Made by a program: the position numbers and the translations under genes
Notes under the pieces: generated by a model
The model's input: only the letters and a program-made list of their open reading frames with translations
Told to the model about the DNA's origin: nothing
Database searches by the model: none
Shown here: positions 11,945 through 54,908 of the stretch, one piece after another
How the letters are laid out: each line of letters starts with the position of its first letter
Numbering within the stretch: the stretch's first letter is position 1
NCBI RefSeq assembly: GCF_021155775.2
Contig: NC_060236.1
Coordinates: 25,248,238-25,312,237 of the forward strand
Direction: 5' to 3'
DNA from: Neodiprion pinetum
Taxonomy: Eukaryota > Arthropoda > Insecta > Hymenoptera > Diprionidae
DNA length: 64,000 bases

Positions 11945-14900
11945 GACGATATTATACTCTGGCAGCGACACGATCCAAAGCTTGAAAGCGCTTGAGTATA
12001 ATAATATTCTATTACTTATCAGTCCTGAGACGCGGATACATATAATAGCAACCCCCTCTACCGCGTCTTAAATAATTAATAAAAACCAATCGCCAACAGA
12101 GAACATCTTCGCAGTGTTAGTAATAACACTTTCATAAAGTAACACCACGTCTATCGAGTGTCTACCCTAGGTTAATTTTTCTTTTTATTTGGTCAGTTTT
12201 TTTTTTTCATACTTTTTTACTTAGTTAGACAAACGTGCGTATCTTTACATTGAATTTTAGTCGACGCCAATTAGAAATAAAACTCCAAAATTTCATTTGC
12301 AAATGTCATCTACAACCATGTCTCATAGCACAGATTACTTTCAGAGATCGGTTGCAGTCAATGTACTTTTAAAAAATCCAAAGGTTACAGTTATCGAAGC
12401 GAGTCGTTAACACAAATCATTTCCTCTGCACGTGCCTTTCTTACGTTTTTTTTTCTTTCTTTTTTTTCTTGTTCGTCTCGTTTGGATTTCAAAATATTCT
12501 CTTCGGTCATCTTTGTACTTTGTTTTTAACCCCTCCCCCCACCCCCTCCTCATTTCCGCTGTCGTTCGCAGATGTCTTGTATCTTGCGTACCAGCAAAAC
12601 AAAGTTCACGAATACGGTATTTCTTTCTGGAAGATGAAACGTTCTAAAATTGTGAATACTCGTCATTAGATTATAACAAGTAAATAATATTAGTGGTAAA
12701 TGTACATTGTTTTATTTCGGAGTATACATAAAAGAATAATTTATGCAGCCAATAATAATAATGATAATAATAGCGATAATTATAATATTAATAATAACAA
12801 AATTAATAGTTTATGATTAACTCTACATTGCTATACCCACGCAGGTGTGTAGGTAAGTATAACGTAGCGCACCACACGATTAGTAATACGGGTAATTATT
12901 ACTTGCTAGTGTTTCACAAATCACGTATCGATTAGCCTGAGATCTTATATCGTGATACCGGCATAGGTTTACTCAGGGATTTTTTAATTATTTTATTTTA
13001 GACCTCGTGTGAATTATTAAATCGTATTGCGTGTAATATGTAGATAACATGCGCAGGGTAGATGATTAAAAATAGATTTACACGGTACTAAACGCGTCCG
13101 ATTGGTATAACGGGTATTATAAACGTTAAAAGGGAATATTCAATGTAGAAAAATAGGGTAGGGTATAGATAAGCTAATTGTAAGTTCACTAATCGATTAA
13201 CATTATTATTACTTGTTTGTTTCCTTTTTTTTTTTATTTTGTTCTTTCACCTAAACTTTACGTATAATTTTTCAGCAACAATCGGATTAGGTTAGTTTAT
13301 AACTATCAAACAATCAAGTCCACACGGTCTGACATAATATTTTTTTTTTTGCCATTCGAATGAAAATATAATTACGGAGGAAACTAGTGTGAAATTTAGG
13401 GATTTAAAATACAGCGTGTGTTGTTCAGCTAGTTTTTAATGGTTGGTGTTTATATTTTTTGAATTTTTTCTCGAAATTTTCTCATCAAATTCTAATTTTA
13501 TTCAAACTACATGACTAAAACAATTACATCGTAACGACGATTTCTTTGGGTATGCTAAATAAACCCCTACCAATTATTTGGGTATATCAACGAGTCCTGT
13601 ATGATTATTGATATTACATTTATAATAAAAAAATTTTAGCCGTACGATATAGCTGTTGAATTATCTTTATGGCTGTCGGGAAGTTTTCTTTTCTTTTTTC
13701 TTCTTTTTAGTTATTTTTTACCTGCATTTGTGCCCAGAAAACTTGTCGTATCAAATTTGTGGTCGAGTTTCTATAACTAATGGGTTTTGAGCGAGAAATT
13801 TCGAAGACTTTATTCCATGCATAAGTTTGAAATGCCCTTTTCTCTTTAATAATTTATCAAAGACGTTGTGTTATTATTTAAAAATCTATAACAATTCGTA
13901 TAAAAGTAGCGAGAGAAAAAAGAGAAAAAAAAAAAATAACAGTCGTAAACAGTTAGCTTTCTGTAATGCTTGTACGATTATCAACTTACGCGAGGTAGGA
14001 AAAGAAAGTAGTATGTCGGTTAGCGATTTTTATTCAAGTATATAACAAAACTAAAATCTTAGGAAATTTTCCAAAGTCTACAGACTTTAAGGATTTAAGT
14101 CTAAGACTGGCAAGAACTGAACTGAAGGGTGCAGGGATTAAACGAAAGTAAACGAAATAATACTGATGTTTAACTTTTTTTTTTTCCTAAAACACCTTAC
14201 TGATCGTGTTACACGTGAAGTTGTAGGTACGAATCGATTCTAAACGAATAGTTCTATTTCGGGTCTTCAAACTAGACGCTGATTATCTCTGTACGTATTA
14301 AACTCTGAAGGAAATTACACACATACGCAGAAATACTACGTGTACGGATATATTATAATTTCAGTCTACGCAGAGTTAATAATTGTATATGTATGTTTAG
14401 TTATTACAGGCTTTAAATCTAAATTTCTATTATACATAGTTTACTTTTCTCGGTATTCGTTCTCTTCATCCCTAGATATATATTTGTATTAACTATTGCT
14501 ATACTAACTGCGCATGATTATCTTTATAATCATACCTAGAGACATATATATCTATATAAATATGACAAAATGATGTACGTTTCGTACGTATTACATAAAC
14601 ATAAATATCACATTTGACGTTGAATAGTTTAGAATAATAAATAAATATAATAATTAAAATTTTATGCAGTACGATCGATTTATTAAAATTGATGTTGTTT
14701 GTTTTTTTTTCTATCTCTTTTACGTTTACATTTGTCCTCTACTGAGACATAATCTCATGTTTTAAGAACCTTGGATGAATACGTACAAACAAGTCTCGGA
14801 ATACAAGTGAGAGAAAAGAAACAATTATTTTTAAATCTGACATGAATATATAAAAAATAAGCATAAAATATAACTTTTCTGTGTTCACCAATTATATCAT

Positions 14901-15370
14901 CAAATATTGATCATCAACGTTCGGCTTGTTGTTCGATAAGTTTCAATGAATACTTAATAAATAACGCTAATTTATTAAATTCAACTGTGCAGATGTATAA
15001 TCTTTCATTTTTATAAATCTTGCAAAAGTTTCGGAACAACCAATCACGAAAGCACACCTCTGTCAACCGATAGGAGACAATCAACAATTAAAACTTCTGA
15101 ATCTTTGAGAGGAAACCATCTTGAAAATGTTAATTATTGGTAAATTAAGGCTAATCGTTTGCCGAACGCTCCAATACAGTTCGGATATGCCCTTCAGACC
15201 AACTCGTCATGGTTTTTGTTCAGTTTTCTTTTTACTCTCAGTATAGAACGAAACGGTAATAATGTATTGAAAATACTATAAACAATAAATTCTGACTAAC
15301 AGCGCGATAATATATAAATAACAAAGAAAACTAATAAGTTTAGTTAACGTATTTAAATCTTTGTACCTGG
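11945..15370. other. Gene-poor AT-rich stretch 3' of CBL
   Basis: Between the start of the secreted-protein gene and the CBL stop codon. It probably holds the promoter of the former and the 3' UTR of long CBL; several minus-strand AATAAA sites occur, for example near 14670 and 14970. Poly(T) and poly(A) runs and AT-simple sequence are frequent. I see no conserved coding sequence on either strand. Confidence 0.55.
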
Positions 15371-45526
<30,156 letters not shown>

Positions 45527-48500
45527 CTTTACGTCCGTATCGCCTCCGTCCCTCCGACGACTAGAAAACTCCGACTCGCCACCGACGCGACGGCGCCCGA
45601 AGAACCGAACGATGCTCTTGCACTTCGCTCGCTCTCCAACTTACTTTTCGCCACTCGTGCGCGCTCTTCCTTCTTTCTCTATTGTCTCTCTAGATCCTGC
45701 CGTCCAACATTTTTATTCACTCGTGTCCACCGGACGGCAGCGACCACCACAGTCAACGCGGGCGGGTCGAAACACCGAGAAAACGCGAATAAATATCGGG
45801 CCGGTGGATATATCTCAAACGATATTTTATTATTTATCTCCTCTGCACCCTTACGTCACGGAACCACTGTCGTAGTACTTCTCGCACATTTTTCCCCCTC
45901 CCCCCCGCCCCCCTTATCGAATATGACCTTTTGTAACCTCACGAAATGCTCTTTATCGTTTTTTTTTTTTTTTTTTTCTAATAATTTACCGATTTTTCAT
46001 CAGTAGACGCAAACCACTTTGCCTTTTAACGATACCTTTTTGTTTAAAATTTTTTTTTCTTCGACTATACGCCGTACGACTTGTATCTATTTTTCTGTGT
46101 ATTGTTTCAGTTCTTTTTATTTCTCTTTTTCTCTTTATCTCTATCTCTCTCTCTCTATTACACGCACACTCACACACACTCGCTCACTATCTGTCTCCTA
46201 CTCTTTTTTCTTTGGTAGTTTTTCTCGTGGTTACTTCTAAGCACACGCAGTATTAACCAGCAGCAATAATAACCAAGACCGCGCACTTTTGTTTAATCCT
46301 ATCACCGAAACTCGTGAATAATTGTGATACGAGGAGGAACGAACCGTCGTTTTACGTGAAGCCGAGGTGAGTTTTAACGCGCGAGAAGACGGCAACGAAC
46401 TCACGACGCTAGACAGCATTCTATCGTCGTTTGATACCGTCGTATACCCTTTGGAAAACTGGTCACTGCCTCCTCCTCTTTCGCTCACTGGGCTCGAGAA
46501 CTCTGCCCAGGATTAACGGTGCCCCGATTATCGTTAACAGACGGGAAACTTGCCTCGGAAAATTTTATTACCCGGTGATTTCAACGTAGCCAGCGCCGTC
46601 GGCGGCCAGTATGGGAAGCGGAATGAATCAGCCGTACGTTGACAGTTGCCGGCTGCCCGCGCAGTTTGAAATTCAGACATGGTCGTTACGGTAAATGTTA
46701 AAAAGTTCGATAATAAACTGATTTTTCCCCCATCCTCTTGATTGAGTTCATGGTCGAAGGAAACGGATTATTCAAAATCAATGGAAATAACGAATAGATT
46801 TTCAATACAAAATAAAAATTATAGAAAATATTTCACAGGGCAGTATAGGCATCGCGGCGTGAACGTAAATTTTGGTCATGACTTCCTAAATTACGTATGT
46901 CGCTTGAGAGGAAATTGAAAGGAAGAGTGGAAAAATTATTTGAATTTATATTTTTTTAAATGTATAATTCTTTTCACTGAAAGTAGGTCTGTGAAAAGTG
47001 ATTATAGATAGGTAATTAGAGGTTTGGGAGGGTAAGATTCGTTCCCCCTGTACTGTACTATCGTTTATTCTCGATCGACAGCAATTTGTACATAACAGCT
47101 GAATTCACATAACACATCGCGTCGATGTGTTCTTTTTTCTTATTCATATACATACCTATATGTATATACATTTAATAATCACGCGTAAACACTTGTGTTT
47201 GACATGTGATACGCTGTTGTCATGTTACACATAATTTTGACTAGCTCCGGAGAACGTTTGTTAAGTAAGCCATTGCGTATTATAGTAAGAATCGGACACT
47301 AAAATAAAATATCATTGCTAAGAGAGCACGGTAATTTAGTACTTATTAAAACTCATTGTCAGCAAGGTGACTGTACGTCGAACTGGGGTAGAGGAAAATT
47401 AAAAAATAAAGAGGTCCAAAAACAAAATAATGAAACAGTGTCATGCATATCGATATTTATCAATTATGTTGAATTATTTTTAAACACTGGAAATCCGAAT
47501 TGGGAAAAGAACTGTTAGTATGATGATGATGATGATGATGATAATAATAACAGCAACATTGAGAATAATTGACTGGATAGTCTTGCCATAATTTTCATCA
47601 TCAGCCGCGACGTTTCGAGGATACGCCTTTTTTTATGTTGATTCCAACACACACTCGCGACAGAAATTGAGTCTTGGTGTTATGTGCTGTAAGATTTAAT
47701 TCCTAGCTTTTAAAGACGTATCATTGTTCCAAAAAATAAAGCACAGAGGTATTTTTGACTGTGAAGGTGATAGAGAACGGAATGAACCCTGATTCTTTCT
47801 AAACTTGTATAGCGACTAATAGAACACGGGAATTGAATTTCGGAGGTGGTCCAGTTATGGCGGCCATGGACCGGCACCGCTGCCTCGTACTTATTACTAC
47901 AATTTTTGATTAACTGGGTACTATAATTATATAATGTATATACAGGCTACCCGCCACCTTTTACGTTTTTTTGAAATTCAACTGCTACGCGTTGCAGACG
48001 CAGTTGGTTCGATGTCACCGATTTTCCAAATATTTACTCAATCGAAGAAGGATAAAGCTCGTCAATAGGAACCAACTCGCTGGTATCGATGCCAGCATCT
48101 TGTACCGCTCATCTGGAACAAAACGTGTACAGGTTACAGACTTATCCGTATAAAGTGCGCAATTTACAGCAAGAATCATTGTCGTTTTCGATTCGTAAAA
48201 TTGTGCTTAAATATATAATAACAAAGCGGTTTTTTCTGTATGTATTCGTTAAGCGTTTGCAGCTCCGTCAGCAAAGTAGAAAACGCGATGGAAAATTTTC
48301 AAGTGACAATCGTAGATGAGGACTGAGGCCAATGACGGCCATAATGCATTCTATCTAAGAGCCACTTTCAGACTTTAGCCTATAATAACTTCGGTCAGCC
48401 AGTAATCGAATTCTAACAAGTGCAGCGATGAGCCAATTTCCTAGTGCTTGCGTAACAGAAAAGCGTTTTCACTTTTTATTTTCAAACACAGTTTTATGCC

Positions 48501-49866
48501 TTCTGTCCTCCCGACGCCATGTTTCCGTTTAGGTGTTGAGGTTCACTGTGCCGATCAGTGATAATAGACAAGCAAGTATACGTCTAACTGTTAAGATCGG
48601 TAAAAGCGAGATGAAAAAATTTGAAATTTGAACCATTTGAATCCTGTATTTCCTGTACTGTAATCCTGTTTGTCCATTCGCTTTAGGCGTACCCCGCGTC
48701 ACAACAAAGCGACGTCATATCGAAAATAAAATCACACCCAAGAACATTGAGTTTGCTGCATGTTTGAGTGTATGAAAAATCAAGCCTAATGTTTTCAGCG
48801 TAATATTGAGAATATCAAAATACCCGTGAACCCTTGAATCGAATAGACAAACTATACGCTAAAACTACTGTAAAATGCAGGAAATAAAAGTAAAGCAGAA
48901 ATCTTTTGTAGAACCATGCAGCACGAAAGGCGTGTCGTATTATTGATTGATAGGCTATGCCAAGCCTACAATATTTGCTTAAATTTAAACGTATCCTTAC
49001 ATGTGACATACTTATATAGTTAGTAAATATTTGATTTTTATTATCAATCACAGCACAGTAGTTTTCTACCTTAAAGTACAACATCACATAAGTTACGATC
49101 GTAACTTTATTTATACGAACAAATAACCACTATAGGAGTTCAACAATCGTTACGAAAAGTTCTATGCAACAATGAACAATGAACAATCAACGATAAAGTC
49201 AACGATCAAAAAAATTGTGGATAAAAATGACTATTACGTATCCGTTTTACTTTTCACGGCTTACTTGGATCAGGGTACACGGTTGGACACAGTGCATGTG
49301 CTACGTTTTTTTCTAAATTTAATTTATTTTACAGAACGTGCAGGAATAAATATTACCGGGGATGACAGGGGATAGTGGGACGAATTAATTGCGTTTGCGG
49401 GATAGCTCAGAATAGAACGTGGTTTGAGAAAAGCGTCGGAAGAAAAAGGTAATTTGACGAAATGAAATGAAGTCGAACAAAGACATCACATGTTAAACAG
49501 TTATAAGTACATCAAGAAATCAAATTATCGATAGAAATTATAGTCCATAACTTATACGTTAGTTGTGCAAAAAATGGAGTCACATTTTGATAGCGATACA
49601 GCTTTCTGTACTCTATGTCATCGGATATCTTGTCACAATATTAATTTACACCTCGTACAGTATCCGCTCCTCCAGAAGTACATCCAAAGCATGTCAAATT
49701 TGTCCCGACAATTGGACACGCTTAATTTTTACAAATTTATTTACAAAACTCAGACAGGGAAAAGAAAGGAATGATTACCAGAACTGAAGAACCTCTTTAC
49801 GAAATACCTACGTAAATCTAATCTCTAAAATACATCTACTGTACAGGCTCCGCATGCTCCAATATC
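45527..49866. other. Intergenic region between CBL promoter and glycerol kinase 3' end
   Basis: The part next to CBL (45527-46600) is G+C- and CpG-richer and should hold the CBL promoter and 5' UTR. The far end holds the presumed 3' UTR of the glycerol kinase gene, with a minus-strand AATAAA at 49741-49736, about 126 bases after its stop. A (GAT)n run lies at about 47520-47545 and a poly(T) run at about 45959-45978. I see no conserved coding sequence. Confidence 0.6.
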
Positions 49867-52800
49867 TTAAGCAGGACACGGAGGATTGCTGAGTACGTTT
49901 TCACTCGCGGTCGCTAATCGTTCCAATTTCAATTCTTTCGGTGATGTAACTTTACCTGTCATCTGGTCAGACATCTTTGACGTCGACCATCCCAGACTCC
50001 TTTGAACAGCCATTTTCCACTTAGTGTATCTCGCGTCTCTTTCTGCAAATAATTACACGTCAATAGTCGAGCGGACAAGTTGTTTATTCGGTTGAACAAC
50101 TACTTGTTTATTTTTTTTTTCACGATTTATATTTTTCCGTTTAACTTTTAACACTGTTGTTCAAACCCACCTTCTGGCGTTGTCGTAGGCAGAAAAGTGT
50201 CGGTGGGAACAGTCTCTACCTCTTCACCTTCCAGCTCCCAAACATCGATGCCTTCCGCATGTCCCGCTGCCATCGCCACACCCAGCGCCGTAATGTCAGG
50301 CACAGTTGATCTGACTAAAAATATCAAAAACGTTTACTGAACGTCGTCCAACCTGTGCACATACGTATTTTTACTCAACGTTAACAGTTTTTCCCCCCCG
50401 ATCTTGTCTAACCTTATCAGCGCCCTCTTTAAAATACCTGTTGCGAAAAACCCGGAACGATCTCGTGGAAGGTTTAAAAAAAAAAACTCTTCACCGTTCG
50501 AATAATTACTCACAGACTGGAGTGCCGCATAGATCGGCTTGCAGTTGCATCAGCAAGTTATTGGTCGTCATCTTTCCATCTGTGTTTAATTTTGTCAGCG
50601 GGAAACCACAGTCCTTGTGCATTGCCTCAAGGATATCCCTCGTTTGGAAGCAAACAGCTTCTAATGCGGCTCTGATAATGTGCTGCTTCGTCGTGAAGGC
50701 GGTAAGACCGCAAATAATACTTTTGAAACGAGAGAAAGTCAGTTATTTCACCGCGGTTAAAAACAAACATTCTGATGAAACGTTTAATACCCTCTGGCGT
50801 CTTTCCTCCAGTAAGGGGCGTAGAGGCCGGAAAATGCAGGGACGAAGTACACATCTCCCGTGCTGAAAACGCTCTGCGCCAAATCTTCGCTCTCTTTAAC
50901 GTCATCAATCAACTTGATGTTGTCTCGAAGCCATTTTATTGCCGCCCCGGCTACAGCGACCGAACCTTCCAGCGCGTAAACAGCCGGACTGTTGGGACCA
51001 AATTGATAAGCAAGAGTGGTTACCAGACCGTGAGATGATTGAACCCTCTGAAACAAAGACTTTGTATAATAATTGTATTTCTTTTTTTTTTATTGTTTCG
51101 CTTTGTTACTGTAATTTCATTGAACAGCCTGCGAGAAGAAACTTCCGACAAGTTATTGCGCAACTCTACAACTTGAATAATTGACCTTAAAGACGAACCG
51201 TTGTTCCCGTGTTACAGAGTAAGAAGCACCCGCTTCTGTACGTATTCTTGGCCTGGCCTTGCCGTAGGCAGTTTTGACCCACCAGAGCAGATTGCTGGTT
51301 GCCGAGTATCTGAAGATAAAAGAGAAACGGTAGAGAGAAAAACATCAGTCAACGAGACGCTGCAGTGTCCAGAAAGTTGACACCGGTATATCGGATTTCA
51401 AAAAGTTATTTGAGGATTGAAAATTTCAAAGGATTTCGCTGAGACTCATGTTTTAATTCTTCGTCAGCTTTGCAAACGTTTGGCGAACGTATCTATTCAC
51501 AATTGAAGAAATTCAATCCTGATCTCAAGTTTTTGTATGCTTCGTTTTTATTTTTTTTTTTCTCTTTCATCAAAAACTCGAAGTTGAACCAAATAGCGAA
51601 ACACAATAATAATCACCCCGGATATAGTGATGCCCCTCAACGGTCCAACCGCTACCTTCCCGTATATTTCCGAGCTGCTTTTGATGTCCGGCAAGAGTTT
51701 CATCGGGATGTCGAAGTATCTGCAGAGGGTCGGGTCCCAGGAGAGGGTCTCGATATTCATCAGCATCGTCCTCGAGGCGTTCGTAACGTCGGTTATGTAG
51801 AGTCCCCTGTCCTTGCCGCCGGTCAGATTCTGTAAGGGCATCGCGAATAGCGAATTAGAGGAGGAATGTCGATCGTCGTTTCCAAATTCCCTGTCTGTAA
51901 ATCGCTTACCCAGATCACCCAGGTGTCGACGGTTCCGACCTTGCATCTTCGCTCCCGCATCGCTTTCCATACTGTCGGCACGTTGTCTTTTAGCCACCTT
52001 ATTTTAAGCGCAGAGAAATATGGACTCACCGGCAAACCACAGAGCGGTTTAAGGTGGTTTTTACTCTGGTCTGGAAACTTGGCGATGATTTGGTCCACGG
52101 TAGCGGCCGCCCTGATGTCTGACCAGACTGAAAAAGAGGGTGGAGGAACCGCGTCGATTAGATATTGGCAACGCTTTAGTCAAATTTTAAAACCATTTTG
52201 CTAACCTATCGCGTTGTAGAGAGGCTCGCCGGTTGTTCCGTCCCAAGCGACGATCGTTTCCCGCTGATTCGTTACGCCAATCGTGACTATGTCCGTCACG
52301 AAAAGACCCAACCCTTCGAATTTTCTCAACACTTCCTTCACGCAGGCCTTTACAGCGAATAGTATTTCCTTCGGGTCCTGTTCCACCCATCCTTCTTGCG
52401 GGCTGTGCTGCTCTATGTCTATCTGATGGGATGTTACTTCGGCCACGTGTTTGGCATTGAATACCTAAGAAGTGCATCGAATTTGAGAAATAAGGTTCCA
52501 CCATATTTTACAGGATCTCACCGATTACTTTAGGTTAATTTCGAATCTACAGCACCGTTGCATCCTATCGGGGACCAAAAACACGCTAGTTTGGCTCAAC
52601 CCTTTGAGTCATAGTGGAAAGTATACTTACCGCCTATTTTATATCCATTTTTTGTGTATTTGGAGAACTTTGAAAACATATTTCTTTACGGATTTTCAGA
52701 TTTTGAAAATTCAGTATGGTGAATCCAATCAGCGACCCCGAAAACTCCTGCACAGAGTTTTTTGACCGTATTCGATCAAATTTGAAATTTTCGTCCGCCG

Positions 52801-54541
52801 TATTGGATCCATCATCTTGAAGTTTTGAAATCCGATTTCAGATTCGTATTCAGCGACCGCAAAAATCACGGAGCGGTACTCCCGAGACAAAAACTATAGA
52901 CTAATATCTTGTTAGAAAAGTTGACTCAGCACAATAATGTGTGACTCGAAGGGTTAAGATCGGATCAAATACTTACAGTCGCTAAACTTTACGCTGTTGC
53001 CGGGGTGATCTTTAAGGTCTTGCTAAAATTTTTTGATATTAGGCGATTAGATATGTAACACTACCTGCCGCCGAGTTCTCGAGGTATGCTATACGTATAG
53101 ATACATCTATACATCACTTGCTAATAACATACAAGCCTGTTTATACCGCCGCTGATAATAATCCTAATCCGCACAACCAGCCAGAGATAAGACGCGCGGA
53201 ATATTTTGGAAATAATGATTACTTTATGCCAGGTTGTAAATATTACCGGTCGCTTTTACGGTGTATAGATTTTATGGTTCAAATTGAGCGCAATTAGTAT
53301 CACTTCGTTGTGGAATGTATTAAGCGGGGAAAGAGAAATTAATTTTTACTTTTGATGGAAATTTTAAGTTACGTCGTTGCCGGACGATTTCATTGGCATT
53401 ATGTGAAATCATATTTTGAATTCACACCCACGGTAATTGTGAAATTGCTTGTCAGTGCCAAAGTTGTTATTACACGTTACCGTATATAATACAGTTTATT
53501 GGTGATGAACGATCAGATAATGTCATATGGTTACACCGCGAGCAAATAATAAAATTAGTACCTCGGAGCAATAAGAACAATTATTAAGTATTACGAGCAT
53601 TACATCGCATGAATTAGGCTCTCGTTTAGCAGATTGACCGGTTTGAAAAATATATCACACGTAAGATTGCCTAGCTTATTTACAAGCTACATTTGCGTGT
53701 CGTTTCACCGGATTATGAAAGCCGTGACCCTGTGTGCAGTATAAAATATATAGGACACACATCGAGCAATAACCTCAGAATTCCTTGTATTTGCTCGTTC
53801 CATAATGTGCTGAATCAATGTTTCTGATACGTCGGAAGTCGATGAAACAAAAACGCCGAAATTGAAGAGAAAAAAAAATAAAAACGAATAAATAAAAATA
53901 CTGCTAAGCCTCGTATTAATATTAAGATTTTAAACAAATTAACGTGAACTTGAACGTGACAACTGTTTTTTTTTTTTTTTTTTTTATTACAAGCATAAAT
54001 TCCTAGTAGCGCGATCGTACGTGAGAAGATTATTTTTTCATGTTAGACACTAATATGTATATAATTAGACTGGTCCAAAAAATCCAGTATTATTTTTTTT
54101 TCAAATTCACACGTTTAATAGTTGCAGGAAGAGGAAATAAGGCGCCTGTGAAAACTTGAGACGTTAATGTTGACATTTAGTGGTTCCTGAACGCAATTTT
54201 TAATTTTTTTTAAGACGCGAAAATAATTTTAGATTCATTCTGAATTTTGTGGCTCAGTAACGAGGCAATGCACATAAATTTTCGATATAAATTTTTGTAG
54301 GGAATCGAATGCTCTACAAAAAAGGTCTCTTACAATTTTTCGTTGACTCAAGTCTTTCAACAGCTAATCAAGGTTAAAGTTGAAATCATGTAAAAATTTA
54401 CTTTCTTCGAGATTAAAAGCGAAAATTTCTTAGAATCATCACTAAATTTTGTGGTTTTTTTTTTATAAAGCATTTCAACCACTATAAAATCACGTCATTC
54501 GATTAATTTTCAACTCGAGCAAATTCTTTTTTTGATAAAAA

Positions 54542-54572
<31 letters not shown>

Positions 54573-54908
54573 TTTAAAGTGGAATTATATATATTACATA
54601 TTATTACTTGTAACAATTAGAAAATCAATTTGCTAGAGTTGAAAATTAATCGAATGACATTATATTATAGTGGTTGAAATGCTTTACTAAGAAAACCCGC
54701 AATATTTCTAGTATTTTGTGATTTTGAAAAAAAAGAAAGTCGTTCTTCTTTGGACCTAATGTATATCTACGTATATTATATTGTATTATAGGAAATAGTC
54801 GTTACTGGTATGTTTTTTTTTCCAATTTTTTACCACAAATCTCACGGTCCTTGTGCCCACATCTATTACTCCGATGAGAGGTCCGGTTCTTTTTGTCGTC
54901 GCAGGCAT
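49867..54908 (-). CDS. Glycerol kinase-like protein with substituted catalytic Asp
   Basis: FGGY-family sugar kinase, closest in sequence to glycerol kinase (ATP + glycerol to glycerol 3-phosphate). Exons: 54834-54908, 52206-52464, 51910-52127, 51617-51829, 51199-51309, 50791-51047, 50514-50719, 50171-50314, 49867-50042; all phases agree, giving 552 residues, the normal length. Family signatures: GPLIGVID.GT near residue 10, EGWVEQDPKEIL, NQRETIVAWD (R93, E94), the Trp of NAIVWSD (113), PVSPYFSALKIRW (Tyr148), DVTNASRTML, NTYRSGCFLLCNTG, YALEGSVAVAGAAIKWLRD, FVPAFSGLYAPYW, ALEAVCFQTRDILEAM. The catalytic-base position, GDQ in E. coli and human enzymes, reads GNQQ (Asn259, codon AAC). DGGM reads DGKM, and the phosphate loop DQGTSS reads DVGTRT. 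Activity is therefore uncertain. The start ATG at 54908 follows a possible acceptor (TTACAG/AAGCGATG), suggesting a non-coding first exon. Confidence 0.93.
52593..52958. mobile_element. MITE-like element, copy B (reverse orientation relative to copy A)
   Basis: The ends are CTCAACCCTTTGAGTCA and TGACTCGAAGGGTTAAG. The body is the reverse complement of the element at 28514-28980, with internal indels making it about 100 bp shorter. It sits in intron 1 of the glycerol kinase-like gene. Confidence 0.82.
54062..54765. repeat. Fold-back element around a poly(A) centre
   Basis: AAAGCATTTCAACCACTATA (left, about 54470) and TATAGTGGTTGAAATGCTTT (right, about 54667), with TCATTCGATTAATTTTCAAC and its complement further in, define clear inverted arms of about 80 bp. 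Weaker matches (GGTCCAAA ends near 54070 and 54755) suggest a larger element. The outer limits are uncertain. Confidence 0.65.

Larger units (their letters stand above)
52465..54833. other. First intron of the glycerol kinase-like gene
   Basis: About 2.4 kb. It contains MITE copy B (52593-52958) and a long, poorly conserved fold-back (about 54062-54765) with poly(T)/poly(A) runs. I see no coding exon. Confidence 0.65.

Noticed and set aside
50441..52204. Several plus-strand frames of 80-140 codons over the glycerol kinase-like gene
   Set aside because: They mirror the minus-strand exons, whose translations are strongly conserved.
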